Part shown: positions 21,171-32,259 of the stretch, piece by piece
How the letters are laid out: each line of letters starts with the position of its first letter
How positions within the stretch are numbered: the first letter of the stretch is position 1
Assembly: GCA_036874045.1 (NCBI GenBank)
Contig: CM072343.1
Coordinates: 2,996,001 to 3,060,000 of the forward strand
Source: Cymodocea nodosa
Taxonomy: Eukaryota > Streptophyta > Magnoliopsida > Alismatales > Cymodoceaceae
Direction of reading: 5' to 3'
Length of the DNA: 64,000 bases
Notes under the pieces: model-generated
The model's input: only the letters and a program-made list of their open reading frames with translations
What the model was told of the DNA's origin: nothing
The model's database searches: none
Program-made: the position numbers and the translations under genes

Positions 21171-21321
21171 GAAAAAATATCAATTGGTACATAATACTCC
21201 ATATTTTTTATCCTTTGTTATCTATAGATGGATGATCATTCTATTGATAAAAAAAGATCTGGAAGTTTCTTTTATTTTAAGATTTATTTTTCATACCTTT
21301 TAGAGTATCAAGAATTCATAA

Positions 21322-21455
21322 GAATTCAGTCAAAATTTTATCCGACTTCAGCATCATGACTAGAAAAACATTTTTTTTTTCTAAAAATAATTGAATTAGA
21401 AAAAAAACATATTTCTAGTCATGATCTGAAGTTAGATAAAATTTTGACTGAATTC
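21322..21455. repeat. Long hairpin-forming inverted repeat
   Basis: Arms of about 58 bp start GAATTCAGTCAAAATTTTAT and end as its complement. The central part is A/T-rich with CATGACTAGAAA / TTTCTAGTCATG. There are only a few mismatches between arms. It has no terminal features of a known MITE that I can identify. Confidence 0.85.
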
Positions 21456-21769
21456 TTAAATTAAATATTAATTCATGATAATATTTATAAATATAATTAA
21501 TAATTAATATGTTCTTATCCTTTACTTATAATATTTGGTGGTAATTATTATAGACTTAAATAATATTAATTATTAATTAATATTAACTATTAATTAATAA
21601 TTAATAGTAATTATTATAGAATTAATTAATTAATTAATATTAATTCTATAATAATTACTATTAAATATTATTTTAATTTTATATCCTAATTTCCCTTCTA
21701 ATTCATATTTGGTGGATTAATATAATTATTCCAAATGTGTTGACTATCTACGAAATAATTGGTATCTTT
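21456..21769. repeat. AT-rich palindromic spacer
   Basis: 21543-21660 consists of TTAATTAATATTAA-type inverted repeats flanked by AATTATTATAGA / TCTATAATAATT arms. It adjoins the second cemA fragment. Confidence 0.6.
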
Positions 21770-21864
21770 CTTACTAATTGGTGGAATATCAAGCAATCCA
21801 AAACATTTTTGAATGATATTCAAGAAAAGAACATTCTAGAATGATTCATAGAATTAGAAGAACT
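21770..21864 (+). pseudogene. cemA: Plastid cemA fragment, second copy, cut by Copia-2
   Basis: Reads [20 protein letters not shown] then LE and FIELEEL. This is the N-terminal soluble part of CemA ([36 protein letters not shown]). One stop is present. The reading ends exactly where the TG of the Copia-2 LTR begins, so the element integrated into cemA. The other side of the insertion is not in this window. Confidence 0.93.
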
Positions 21865-23111
21865 TGTTAGGTATTTAATTTTGATGATATATGCTTTATT
21901 ATCGTATTTAAATAAGTCTACATAATATTCTCTAAGTATAATAGTTAACAGATTATTGAAAAGTTTTATTTTTATGTTGGATAAATTAAAGATTTCTGAA
22001 GAGTTAGATTTGCAATAGTTAAACTTTCGGATAGTTAACGTTTCAGATAGTTAAACTTTCAGATAGTTAACGTTTCGTTTTTGTCGAATACTTTATGTTA
22101 AAAACTCGTATAGTTAAGGTTATATGTACATGTGTTTTTAATGTTTTAAGTTATCACGTGTTTTCCATGTGCGTTCAGTAATGAAAAATCGAATAGTTAG
22201 ATAACTGTTCGAGTTTTTATAGTCATGGATAGATAATTGTTTAAGTTTTATAAAATGACTAACAAACAGATAAGTTTCTTTGTTTAGTCACGTGTTTTGC
22301 AGGTACAAAAACTCGAAGAGTTAAAGGATAAGTGTTCGAGTTTTTATAGGACTTAAAAGATAAATGTTCGACTAAATCGAAGACTTAGAAGATATTCTAC
22401 AAGACTCCAGGAAGATAAAATTTCGATGAATCTATGAAGTGGAGATCATGGAAATTCAAAATGTTAGTGGAGAAAGTGGAAATTAAAATAGAAAGTAATT
22501 TGGATTAAAGAGAAAATTAGTACGTGGATTATGGATTATAGATTGTGGATCAAGTGGATGAACATGCTGAAGGTGAAAGACAACAGAGTTCGACTACTAA
22601 TAGAGAGTATGAGCTACATTACAATAGAGGATCCCAATCTCAAAAACCAAGTTTGAATATTCAATCCGGATCCCTAACTGAAAAGTTAAGTTTGAATATT
22701 CATATTCTAAAAAATTCTCCAACATCAGAAGAAGTTCGAAATTTCAAGTAATTTCAAAAAAGAGTTGCAAACGTAAGAAGTCTGAAAATTCGACAACTGG
22801 AGAAGAAGAGTTACAAAAGCTAAGCAAAGAGAAAGAAAGAAGTTGTACGCATAAAGATTAGGTTATATACAATTCAAAATTAGTTTTGAATAAGAGCTTT
22901 GTTTTCCTATTTGAATTGTATATTGAACATTACTGTATCAAAATCGTCAAAAAGGGAATTGAGCTGAAAAGATATTGTAAATTTTGTCTTGAAATAAAAG
23001 AATAGAATTTCATTTACGAGTGTTTTGTGCTCTTGTTTTATCTGCTAGTATTTAATTCCTAAAGACACAATTCACCCCCACCCCCCCTCTTGTGATATAG
23101 ACGATCCTATA
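21865..23111 (+). repeat. Copia-2 5' LTR
   Basis: Starts TGTTAGG after the cemA fragment and ends CCTATA before the primer-binding site. It carries the repeat array at 22013-22076 and further ATAGTTAA motifs. No right-hand partner in the window. Confidence 0.85.
22013..22076 (+). repeat. Four-unit ~16-bp array (ATAGTTAACGTTTCGG)
   Basis: Alternating units ATAGTTAAACTTTC(G/A)G and ATAGTTAACGTTTC(A/G)G in direct tandem. The core TTTCGGATAGTTAAC is the exact reverse complement of GTTAACTATCCGAAA in the Copia-4 LTRs. It is likely a regulatory array by position in U3. Confidence 0.75.
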
Positions 23112-23113
23112 AC

Positions 23114-23125
23114 TAGTATTAGAGT
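23114..23125 (+). promoter_or_regulatory. Copia-2 primer-binding site
   Basis: TAGTATTAGAGT, a decayed form of TGGTATCAGAGC (initiator methionine tRNA), two bases after the LTR. Confidence 0.8.
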
Positions 23126-23212
23126 CTTCATTATTATCGTAATTAAAAGCCTTCATTTCTCTATTTAGGAATCGATTTTTTCTTGTTATTTACCTCAGAT
23201 CATCTGTTTAAA

Positions 23213-24290
23213 ATGGATAATTCTGAAATCTTAGTTATGACTGAATGACAGACCACTAATCGTCCTCCTATGTTCGAAGATAGCAATTATGGCTACTGAA
23301 AATATAGGATGAAAGTATTCTTTCAGTCAATCAATTTCAAACTATGTCATATAATTAGCAATCCTATAGTGTTAGTTACGACTCCATATGATACTTGGAC
23401 TTTTGATGAAAAGGAGCGAATGACACTGAATGCTAAAGGTTTAAACATCTTGTTTTGTGCTTTATCTCATGATCAATTTAATAAAGTTTTTGCATATCAA
23501 ACTGCATATGAGATATGACATGCATTAGAAGTTGCCAACGAAGGTACTAATCAAGTCAAGGAATCTAAGATCAATATGTTAGTACATAAATATGAGCTTT
23601 TTAAAATGCACGAAAATGAATGTATCTCTAACATGTTTTCCCATTTTCTTGAAATTGTAAATTCATTAAAATCATTAGGCAAGAAATTCGAAGAAAAAGA
23701 CTTGGTAAGAAAGATCCTTAGATCTTTAACTAAAATTTGGGCTCAAAAGACAACATCTATTGAAGAGTCCAAAGACTTAAATACATATACTCTTGATGAT
23801 CTCATAGGAAATCTGATAGCCTATAAAGTACAACATTTAGATCCAAAAGGGAAAAATCCTAGAAGGGATCTGGCTTTTGAGGCTGATAAAGTCTCAAAAG
23901 TCGTTAGTGATTCTAACGATGATTTATTGTTGTTGACCAGAAAATTTAGAAATCTATTGAAGAAACTTAGGAACTTCAGGTCAGCAAAGACATCTAGAGA
24001 TATGGAGAAGAAGTCATTCACGAAAGACAAAAGTATATGCTACAAGTGCAACAGACTTGGTCACTTTCAAACTAATTGTCCTCTCAACAAAGATAACAAG
24101 AATTCAAGGAGGAATTTCAGGAATAAGAAATTCAAAAAGAGAAGGGCGCTTAAAGTGACATGGTATGACTCTTCAGCTTCACAAAGTGAAGAAACAAAGG
24201 ATTCAACATCAGACAATGAATCCTCATCAACATCAGATTCAGAAGAAAATCTGGCAAATGTATGCTTTATGGTAAAATCCAGTGAGGTAC
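23213..24290 (+). pseudogene. Copia-2 gag region, broken
   Basis: Recognisable are the N-terminal part with LNAKGLNILFCALSHDQFNK near 23432, the helical core with KYELFKMHENECISNMFSHF near 23588, and a complete CCHC knuckle CYKCNRLGHFQTNC near 24039. An acidic Ser-rich stretch follows, then the protease. It is shorter than the gag of Copia-1/3, because there is no coiled-coil and Asn/Ser linker between knuckle and protease. Confidence 0.9.
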
Positions 24291-27186
24291 ACAAATCAAA
24301 ATGGATAATGGATAGTGGAGCATCCAGCCACATGATTAGAGATATACGATTACTTACAGAAATAACAAAGACCAAGAACGAACAAGTTACCTTTGGAACT
24401 AAAAGCAAAACAAATATCCTTGGGTCTGGCAAGGTTCAGGTAATTGAGAAATGCTTTATAAATGATGTCTTATTAGTGGAAAACTTAGGTTTTAATTTAT
24501 TAAGTGTTCCTATTTTAATGAAGATTTACAAAGTAATTTTTGAAAAAAATTCCTGTAAAATTATTGACATGTCTACAAATGAAATTTTATTCACTGCATA
24601 CAAGAAAGGATTTGTTTGTATTCTAAATTTTCCTTCTGATATTATTAAAGACAATGCTTGCTTAATTGCAAAATCGGATGAAGTCATTTTATATCATAGA
24701 ATGTTAGGACACTCAAACTTAAAATTATTACAAAAGCTGTCTAAAAAGAATCTAGTTAGAGGTTTACCTAGTATTAAGTACTTGAAAGAGTTTATGTGTG
24801 ATGTATGTCAACTAGGTAAATTACATAAAACATCCTTTAAAAGCTTAAATGAAATAACAAGCAAAAGAGTATTAGAACTAATGCATATGGATTTATTTGG
24901 ACCTACTAGAACAACTAGTCTAGGAGGTAAACATTATGCTTTTGTACTAGTTGATGACTATTCTAGATTCACTTGGGTCTATTTTGTAGCTAATAAAACT
25001 GAAGTTTTTGAAATATTTAAGATATTTTGTAATAAAGTTCAGAATGAGCAAAATGTTAAAATTCAAAAACTTAGGAGTGATCATGGTACATAATTTGATA
25101 ATGATCAAATAGACACCTTTTGTGAAGAATTAGGCATAGATCATAAGTACTCATTTCCAAGAGCTCCTTCACAAAATGTGATAGTAGAACGTAAAAGCAG
25201 ATCACTTCAGGAAATGTCTAGAACCATGTTAAATGAGAATAAGTTACCCTTAGTTCTCTAGGCAGAAGCAGTTCATACAGCATGCTATGTTATCAATAGA
25301 ATACATCTAAGACCAATTTTAAATAAAACTCCTTATGAGATATGGTATAAGAGAGTTTCCAAAATAAGTTATTTAAAACCCTTTGGCTGTAAGTGTTTTA
25401 TTTTAAACACTAAGGAACGAAGAGACAAATTTAAAGCCAAATCAGATGAAGGTATTTTTGTTGGTTATTCCATTAGAAGTAAAGTATATAGAGTTTATAA
25501 TAAATCAACAAAAACCATTGAGGAAACCCTACATGTAAAATTTCATGAAAATTCTCATTTGGATTTAAGACATGTTGAAAACTTTGATTCAGAAATTCTC
25601 CCAAAAATAGTACCAAATGATGTTGATAGAGAAATTGATAGATTATCTGACGGAATAAGAAATCTAAGTTTGAATGATGAAAATTTAGAAGAAAATAATG
25701 TCATACCTATAGAAAATGTGGAACAACATAAAAATTGACGTTATGCTTCATCTCATCCTATTGATCAGATAATAGGCAATCCTAATCTAGGAGTTAGGAC
25801 TCAGTCATCAGTAGTCAACATCTATGGTGCTTATTCATTTGTTTCTTTGCTAGAACCTAAGAAAATTGAAGATGCCTTAGAAGATGAATTTTGGTATTTA
25901 GCTATGCAAGATGAGCTAAATCAATTTATAAGAAATGAGGTATAGGATCTAGTTCCACCACTTGAAAATCAGTCCTTAATAGGAACAAGGTGGGTATTTA
26001 GAAACAAAGTAGATCAAGATGGACATATAGTTAAAAATAAAGCTAGATTAGTTGCTCAAGGTTACAAGCAAGAGGAAGGAATTGACTATGATGAAACATT
26101 TGCTCCTGTTGCTAGACTAGAATCAATACGAATTTTGTTAGCTTATGCTTGTTATATGGATTTCAAATTATATCAAATGGATGTTAAGACTGCTTTTTTA
26201 AATGGATATATAAAAGAAGAAGTGTATGTAAAACAACCTCTAGGTTTTGAAGATTCAAAACATCCTAAATATGTTTACAGGCTTAAGAAGGCACTATATG
26301 GCCTTAAACAAGCTCCTAGGTCTTGGTATGAAAGATTATCTAAATTTCTTATGGAAAAAGGGTATTCTATGGGAAAGGCAGATCACACTCTTTTTATCAA
26401 GAAGATCAAAAAAGATATATTAGTAGTTCAAATCTATGTAGATGACATCATATTTGGAGCAACAAATGATAAATTAGTTGAGTCCTTTTCGAAAGACATG
26501 ACTAATCAATTTGAAATGAGTATGATAGGTGAACTATCATTTTTCCTAGGCTTACAAATTAAGCAATTAGATCATGGTACTTTTATTTCACAAGAAAAAT
26601 ATACTCAAGATTTATTAAAGAGTTTTGGTTTAGACAACACTAAAACAAAGAATACACCAATAAGTACCATCACCAAGTTGGATAAAGATGACTCTAGAAA
26701 AACTATAGATGTAAAACAATATAGAAATATGATTGGTTCATTACTCTATTTAACAGCTAGCCGACTAGATATTATGTTTAGTGTGTGTACTTGTGCTAGA
26801 TATCAATCTAATCCTAAGGAATCACACCTACTTGCTGTTAAATGAATTTTTAAATATCTATTAGGAACCATCAATTTCGGACTGTTTTACTTTAAACATA
26901 GTTCTTTAAACTTAGTAGGTTATAGTGATGCTGATTTTATAGGATGTAAGTCTGAAAGAAAAAGCACCAGTGACACTTGTCAATTGTTAGGTAATTCTTT
27001 AGTATCATGGTTCAGCAAAAAGCAAAATTGTGTAGCATTATCTACAACTGAAGTTGAATATATAACTATTGCACTTTGCTGCGCTCAAATCCTGTAGATC
27101 AGACAAACCTTAAAAGATTTTAATTTAGACTATGAACCAACTAAGATTTTTTGTGATAGTAGTTCTACAATAAGTTTATCTAAATA
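24291..27186 (+). pseudogene. Copia-2 pol region, broken, RNase H incomplete
   Basis: Landmarks: protease WIMDSGASSHM near 24302; integrase zinc region HRMLGHSNLKLLQKLSKKNL; integrase core MHMDLFGPTRTTSLGG and LVDDYSRFTWVYF near 24945; reverse transcriptase with [20 protein letters not shown] near 26180 and [11 protein letters not shown] near 26430; RNase H start with SKKQNCVALSTTE near 27016. The homology ends at the junction with the F-box sequence. Fossil. Confidence 0.9.
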
Positions 27187-28166
27187 TAAGTGTATTACCA
27201 TTAATGAAATGAAATGCAGAAAGAGATCTTCTTCTATTCCAAGATAATGTAACTGTTTCTATTTCTATATCTATTTCAATATATTCCTCTTCCCACTTCC
27301 ATTCATTCAGGTCTTTTATAATCCATATTTGAAATTTCTTTAATTCATCCCACCATCTTATCAGACATAAAGTAGGATCATCATATTCATTATACCACAT
27401 TCCTAATTGAATTTGATCATATTCTGAAGTCGGTGGTTTAGCTATATCACTCGGTATAGGTAATATTTCTATAAAATCATCATAACTGTCTATGCTTATT
27501 ATGTATAAATCAGATCTATATGCAACTGATATATTTGTGACTATATATATATATCCATAAAGTATGACATGCATGCTATTAATTAAAGCTTTCTGTCCTA
27601 GATATATCATAGTATTTTCAGTCCAAGATCTATTCAAAAAATTATACACACTTAAGCATAAATATTCATTCAAATTTCCAGTTGGTCTCCAATAATATAA
27701 TTTTTCATGAATGGTTGAATTTTTATTAGAAAAAGTTAAAGTTGACCCACAATTTTCAGTTGGTACTTCATATCTATTAGGCATTCTCATATTCCATTCC
27801 TTTTGTGAGAGGATTTCTAATCAAAATATCAGGTAATAGAATTGCATACCTTGGTTTGGTTCTGTAAATAATTAATCCTTCATTCATCCCCACAATATGA
27901 TCTATTCCTTCTAATGTATTAGGTGGAATTCCAGTAGTTTCTTTCATATTCAGATATTCATAGTTGATTAAACTACGATTAAATGACTTCTATATAAATC
28001 CATCTCTAATCTTAGTCATTTTTGCAACCTGTAGTCTATGAAAATATTTTTCTCTAACACAATCTTTAATTTCTTTTGATACACAACACAATCTGCATAG
28101 ATCTTTAGCTGATAGGTTACTCAGTACTTCCTTCAGTGCATCCAGTGGTAATTTCATAAATTCCAT
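27187..28166 (-). pseudogene. F-box gene copy A, truncated by Copia-2 junction
   Basis: Minus strand, starting MEFMKLPLDALKEVLSNLSA. This is an F-box (LPLDAL..EVLSNL..KDLCRLCCVSKEI), which in SCF ubiquitin ligases binds SKP1. The rest, with YYWRPTGNLNEYLCLSVYNF, QLGMWYNEYDDPTLCLIRWW and WKWEEEYIEIDIE, looks like the substrate-side domain of plant F-box proteins. There are no introns. A stop follows IRDGFI, a frame change lies near 27795, and the last part is lost at the fusion with Copia-2. Compared with copy B, it keeps 4 extra bases near its end that hold the frame. The upstream motif cluster (40191-40246) is now about 12 kb away, behind Copia-3. Confidence 0.88.
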
Positions 28167-28217
28167 CTGTTGTGATTCTATATAACATAAACAAAAATTT
28201 AACAAAGACAAACTTAA

Positions 28218-28222
28218 CATAG
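28218..28222. repeat. Target-site duplication CATAG, left of Copia-3
   Basis: CATAG precedes the 5' LTR; CATAA follows the 3' LTR at 40174-40178, one base changed. Locus B shows the unoccupied site as AACATAGCTACTTCAC near 55115. Confidence 0.85.
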
Positions 28223-29787
28223 TGTTGAGTATTTTTGTTTTGATGATGTGTGTTGAATGAAAATAATTATATTTGCTCAATTACTATTGCTTGTGAAAAG
28301 AAATTAAAATCATCAATTAATACAGAAAAAACTTACTGATATAAATACTTGTCTGTATTGGATTTGAAGTTAATAACTAGTCGTTTCGTTGCATTAATTT
28401 CTCATTTAGCTAAACGTTAAGTTAACATGTGTTTTTATTGAAAAGCATGATATGTTTTAATGTTATATCTTCTGTATCATGAACAGTGCACGTTTAGACA
28501 ACTCGTTAAGTTAGAGTTTTGTTTGTATAGTGGTCACGTGAGAACTCGTTAAGTCAAAGGCTTAAAGGTTAAAATAGGTCACGTGATAACTCATTAAGTT
28601 AGTGAGTAAAAGAAGAGACGAACGCGTTAAGTTAGTGTTATACACGTGGTGAAATTATAAGTTACGAATGTTGTATTATATCACGTGAGGTGCACATAAC
28701 TCGTTAAATTAACATAACTAAACGTGTTGAGTTGCTATATTGAACACTAAGGCAACGCGTTATAAACTTAAGTTGTTATTTTTGCATGTGGTAAAATTCT
28801 TATTATAAAAACATTTGTTTATTACTGGTTCGTTGAGTTATCATAACACAACAGAGATGGTTCGTTGAGATAGCATAACACCACGGACATAGTTCGTTGA
28901 GTTAGCTACAGTACTTGTCACGTGAAATGACACATGAGGAACTCGTTAAGTTAGAAACGTTAAGTTATATATATACTTGTGTTACTCGTTTAGTTAACAT
29001 TAAAGTAACGACTTCTTATTACACTGATGAAAAACTTTTAGACGAGAAAGTTTATTTTGCAGGAAATTTTTCAGAGATCCAAGACTGATGATTAAAGAAA
29101 ATTTGAAATATAAACGTGGGTTAGAACGTGTGTGTTTCGATGAATGAAAATGAAAAGATGTGGAGAAGTAGAAAACTGGTAGTGGTTAAACGTGAAGGAT
29201 ATGCATGAAATGAAGATACAGTATAAAAGGCATAGAATTCTCGTTGATCAATTTATCCTTGCACACAAAAAGAAAAATCTTTTCAAGGATCAAACCATCC
29301 CTGCACACCAAAAGAAAAATCTTTTTCAAGGATAAAAAACACCTTCTCGAGGAAAATCTCTCAAGTGGAAGAAAGTTCAGTGAAGCATAAAAAGGTAAGA
29401 TTTTCGTCACTGAAGATTTGAAGTATCAGAAGAAAGCAAATTCGGTGAAGCATGAAAAGACAAGATATTCGTCACTAAAGAATTGCTGAAGAAGAAAAAG
29501 AAGAAGAAGAAAGATCTCAAACAGGGAGAAAAGTTTTAAATTTCGCAAATTAGTTTTCTCTATTTGTAGTTATGAAATTGTTTAGATGATACATGGTATT
29601 GAAATATAATTGCATCTACAATTTCTGAGGAGAATTGAATTGTATATTGTAATTGAAACCTTGAATAAAAATGATTTTATGAAAACAATGTCTCGACTTG
29701 TTTTTGAGTTTTAAAGTTTCAATTATATCTCAGAAAATATTAAAAATACACAATTCACCCCCTCTTGTGTAGCCATACGATCCTACA
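28223..29787 (+). repeat. Copia-3 5' LTR
   Basis: 1,565 bp, TGTTGAG to CCTACA. Same organisation as in Copia-1: CGTTRAGTTAG motif cluster (about 28430-29000), then TATA-like ACAGTATAAAAGG near 29218, and two ~62-bp units near 29358-29480. Confidence 0.95.
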
Positions 29788-29789
29788 AG

Positions 29790-29801
29790 TGGTATCAGAG
29801 C
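29790..29801 (+). promoter_or_regulatory. Copia-3 primer-binding site
   Basis: Exact TGGTATCAGAGC two bases after the LTR, for initiator methionine tRNA priming. Confidence 0.95.
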
Positions 29802-29987
29802 TTTGTTAATAATCTTTGATATAAAATCGATACCAACTTATTTAATATCATTGCTTATTCTACCTTCCTTGTTTTTAAACAGAAATTAATATCTGAGCAT
29901 ACGTTTAACTTTCTTGATTTAAGGCTTAAGTTGTTTTAAAGTTTTTAAACTGTTTAAAATCAAATAGGTTGAAAAATCTAAGGTAAA

Positions 29988-32200
29988 ATGGCTACTAGAA
30001 ATGGTAATTTTTCTTTATATGAAGGCCAAAATCTTAATCGTCCTCCTTTATTTGATGGAATACATTTTGAATATTGGAAATATAAGATGACTGCTTTTCT
30101 TCAAAGTATAGATCATAAATTGTGGTTCATGATTTCTAAACCATATACTCTGTTAACTACTCCTTATAATACTTGGACAATTACTGAAAAAGAAAATGAA
30201 ACTCTGAATGCTAAGGGCTTAAATATTTTATTTTGTGTATTGAGTTATGAATAGTTCAGTAAAGTGTCGGCATATAAATCTGCTTATGAGGTGTGGCATG
30301 CATTAGAAGTTTCACATGAAGGTACTTCTCAAGTTAAAGAGACAAAAATAAACATGTTGATTCATAAGTATGAATTCTTTAAGATGCATGAAGATGAAAA
30401 TATTTCTAAGATGTTTTCCAGATTTCTTGATATCATAAACTCTTTAAAATGTTTAGGAAAGAATTTTGAACAGAAGGATTTGATGAGGAAAATTCTCAGA
30501 TCCCTAAGTTCTAAATGGTCTCAGAAAGTAACATCAATTGAGGAATCACGAGATTTAAATGTTTATACTATGAATGAACTTATAGGAAATTTAACAGCTT
30601 ATGAAGTTCAATTAAATGAATCACTGAGTCACAACAAACTAAAAATGAAGAAAGAAATAGCCTTCAAAATTAATTCAGATTTTGATATATCTACTGATTC
30701 TGACGAGGATTTGATTTTGCTGACTAGGAAATTCAAGAAAGTATGGAAAGCTAGGAAACGGCAAAGGAACAAAAATGATAAACCCTCAATGTCAAAATCA
30801 TTGAATGATAAGAATTCTTCATCCAGAAAGTATGTATGTTACAACTGTAAGAAACCTGGACATCTTTCTCCAGATTGTCCTATGAGGAAAAATGAAAAGC
30901 AAAGTAGGACAAATCAGAAGAAGACGGCTCAGAAAACTCAGAAAAAGTTTTACAAGAAAAAGGCTTTGAAGGTCACTTGGGATGACACGTCTGAAGAGTT
31001 TGAATCAGCATCAAAATCTTCACATTCAGAAGGAGAACAAGAGTTAGAAGATGTTGCTCATGTGTGCTTCATGGCAGATGAGTCTGAGGTAATATCTGAT
31101 CCTGAAAGTCATTCAGATTTCAACTTTGATGAATTATTATGTGCTTATCATGCATTATTACAAAAACTTAAAGTATGTAAACTGGAAAATAAGAATATTA
31201 GAAAATCTTCATCCATTATGGAAGAAGAAAATTGTTTCCTGTCTACTACTTTAGAAAAGTTTAAATGTGATAATGGAAATCATGCTAGAGATTTTCAAAA
31301 ATTTAGATTTAATGAATGTATCTTGCATGAACAAATACAGAATATAAATGCTGAAAAATTAAAGATAGAATCTGAAAATGAAATGTTGAGAAACAATATA
31401 ATTGAACTTGAATTAGAGATAGATAAATTAAAACTAAGAGAGCAAGATTTAAATTCTACCTTTGAGAAATGGAATTTAAGTCAAACTAAGTTAGACAAAC
31501 TAACTAGTACCCCTGCGGTGTCTTATAAATTTGGCTTAGGATTTGATTATCCTGAATATCCTGAATCTCAAGCCAATAAAAGATTTATTAGTTGTAGTTC
31601 AAGTAAATCTAAGACTAAAATTCCTTTTATTATGAAACAAGGTAATAAATATGTAGAAGTAGGTACTTCAAGGGATGAATCATGCAGTAATAATATAAAT
31701 CAATGTGATTTGTCAAATTGTACTTCTAACATGACTATAAATGTTTCTAAAAATCTTGTTTCTTGTTTTGGAAATTCAGTTTCTAATGTTTCTAAAATTT
31801 CAGACAATTGTAGTAAACTGAAAATTCAGAAACCTGAGCATGTAATTCAATACACTGGTATTAGACCAATTACTCATTCTGCATGTGATAAAACTAAAAA
31901 TTCTTGTGTAGAAAAAGATTTTGTATGTACGGAAAATGTTAATACAAGTACAAAATCTTGGTATGAACTTACTGAAATGTATGAGCATGACTGAAATAAA
32001 TTAACATGTGATAAAAATCGGTTTGGTCTTGATTATACTACATCTAAAAACAAAAGGAATAAGGAATGACTGTAAAAGCAATAATGCTATATATGAGTAT
32101 GAAGTTAATGATAAATCAATAGTACTTACAACTAATAAGAATATAAATGATAATGTTAAACTATTTTTAAACAAAAAGAAGAAATATGCGTTTAATTAAC
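29988..32200 (+). pseudogene. Copia-3 gag region, broken
   Basis: Starts MATRNGNFSLYEGQNLNRPP, then the helical gag core (KYEFFKMHEDENISKMFSRF). A complete CCHC knuckle CYNCKKPGHLSPDC lies near 30838, followed by a basic patch. A coiled-coil stretch (about 31140-31480, with NAEKLKIESENEMLRNNIIE) and a Ser/Asn-rich linker of some 200 residues lead to the protease. Length and coiled coil fit the large gag of SIRE/Maximus elements. A few interruptions. Confidence 0.92.
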
Positions 32201-32259
32201 TTGGTCCTCAACAACATTGGGTACCAAGAAAAAGTTTTTCTTAATTTGTGTTGCAGGAG

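Larger units (their letters stand above)
21865..27186 (+). mobile_element. Copia-2: Ty1/copia element, 3' end missing, broken
   Basis: 5' LTR (about 1,247 bp), primer-binding site, gag and pol through most of RNase H. The element then joins an F-box pseudogene at 27180-27186, so the 3' end and 3' LTR are missing. LTR sequence and protein details differ from Copia-1/3, making it a separate family, though gag and pol still align. It is related to the SIRE/Maximus group but lacks the coiled-coil insert after the zinc knuckle. About ten interruptions. Age cannot be read without a second LTR. Confidence 0.9.

Noticed and set aside
1-21864. Window as part of a plastid genome
   Set aside because: Fragments are short, broken, shuffled and interrupted by nuclear retrotransposons; intact plastid genes are absent.
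28166-28280. Longer start of F-box copy A at 28280
   Set aside because: The extra N-terminal codons run into the Copia-3 LTR; copy B shows the true start at MEFMKL.
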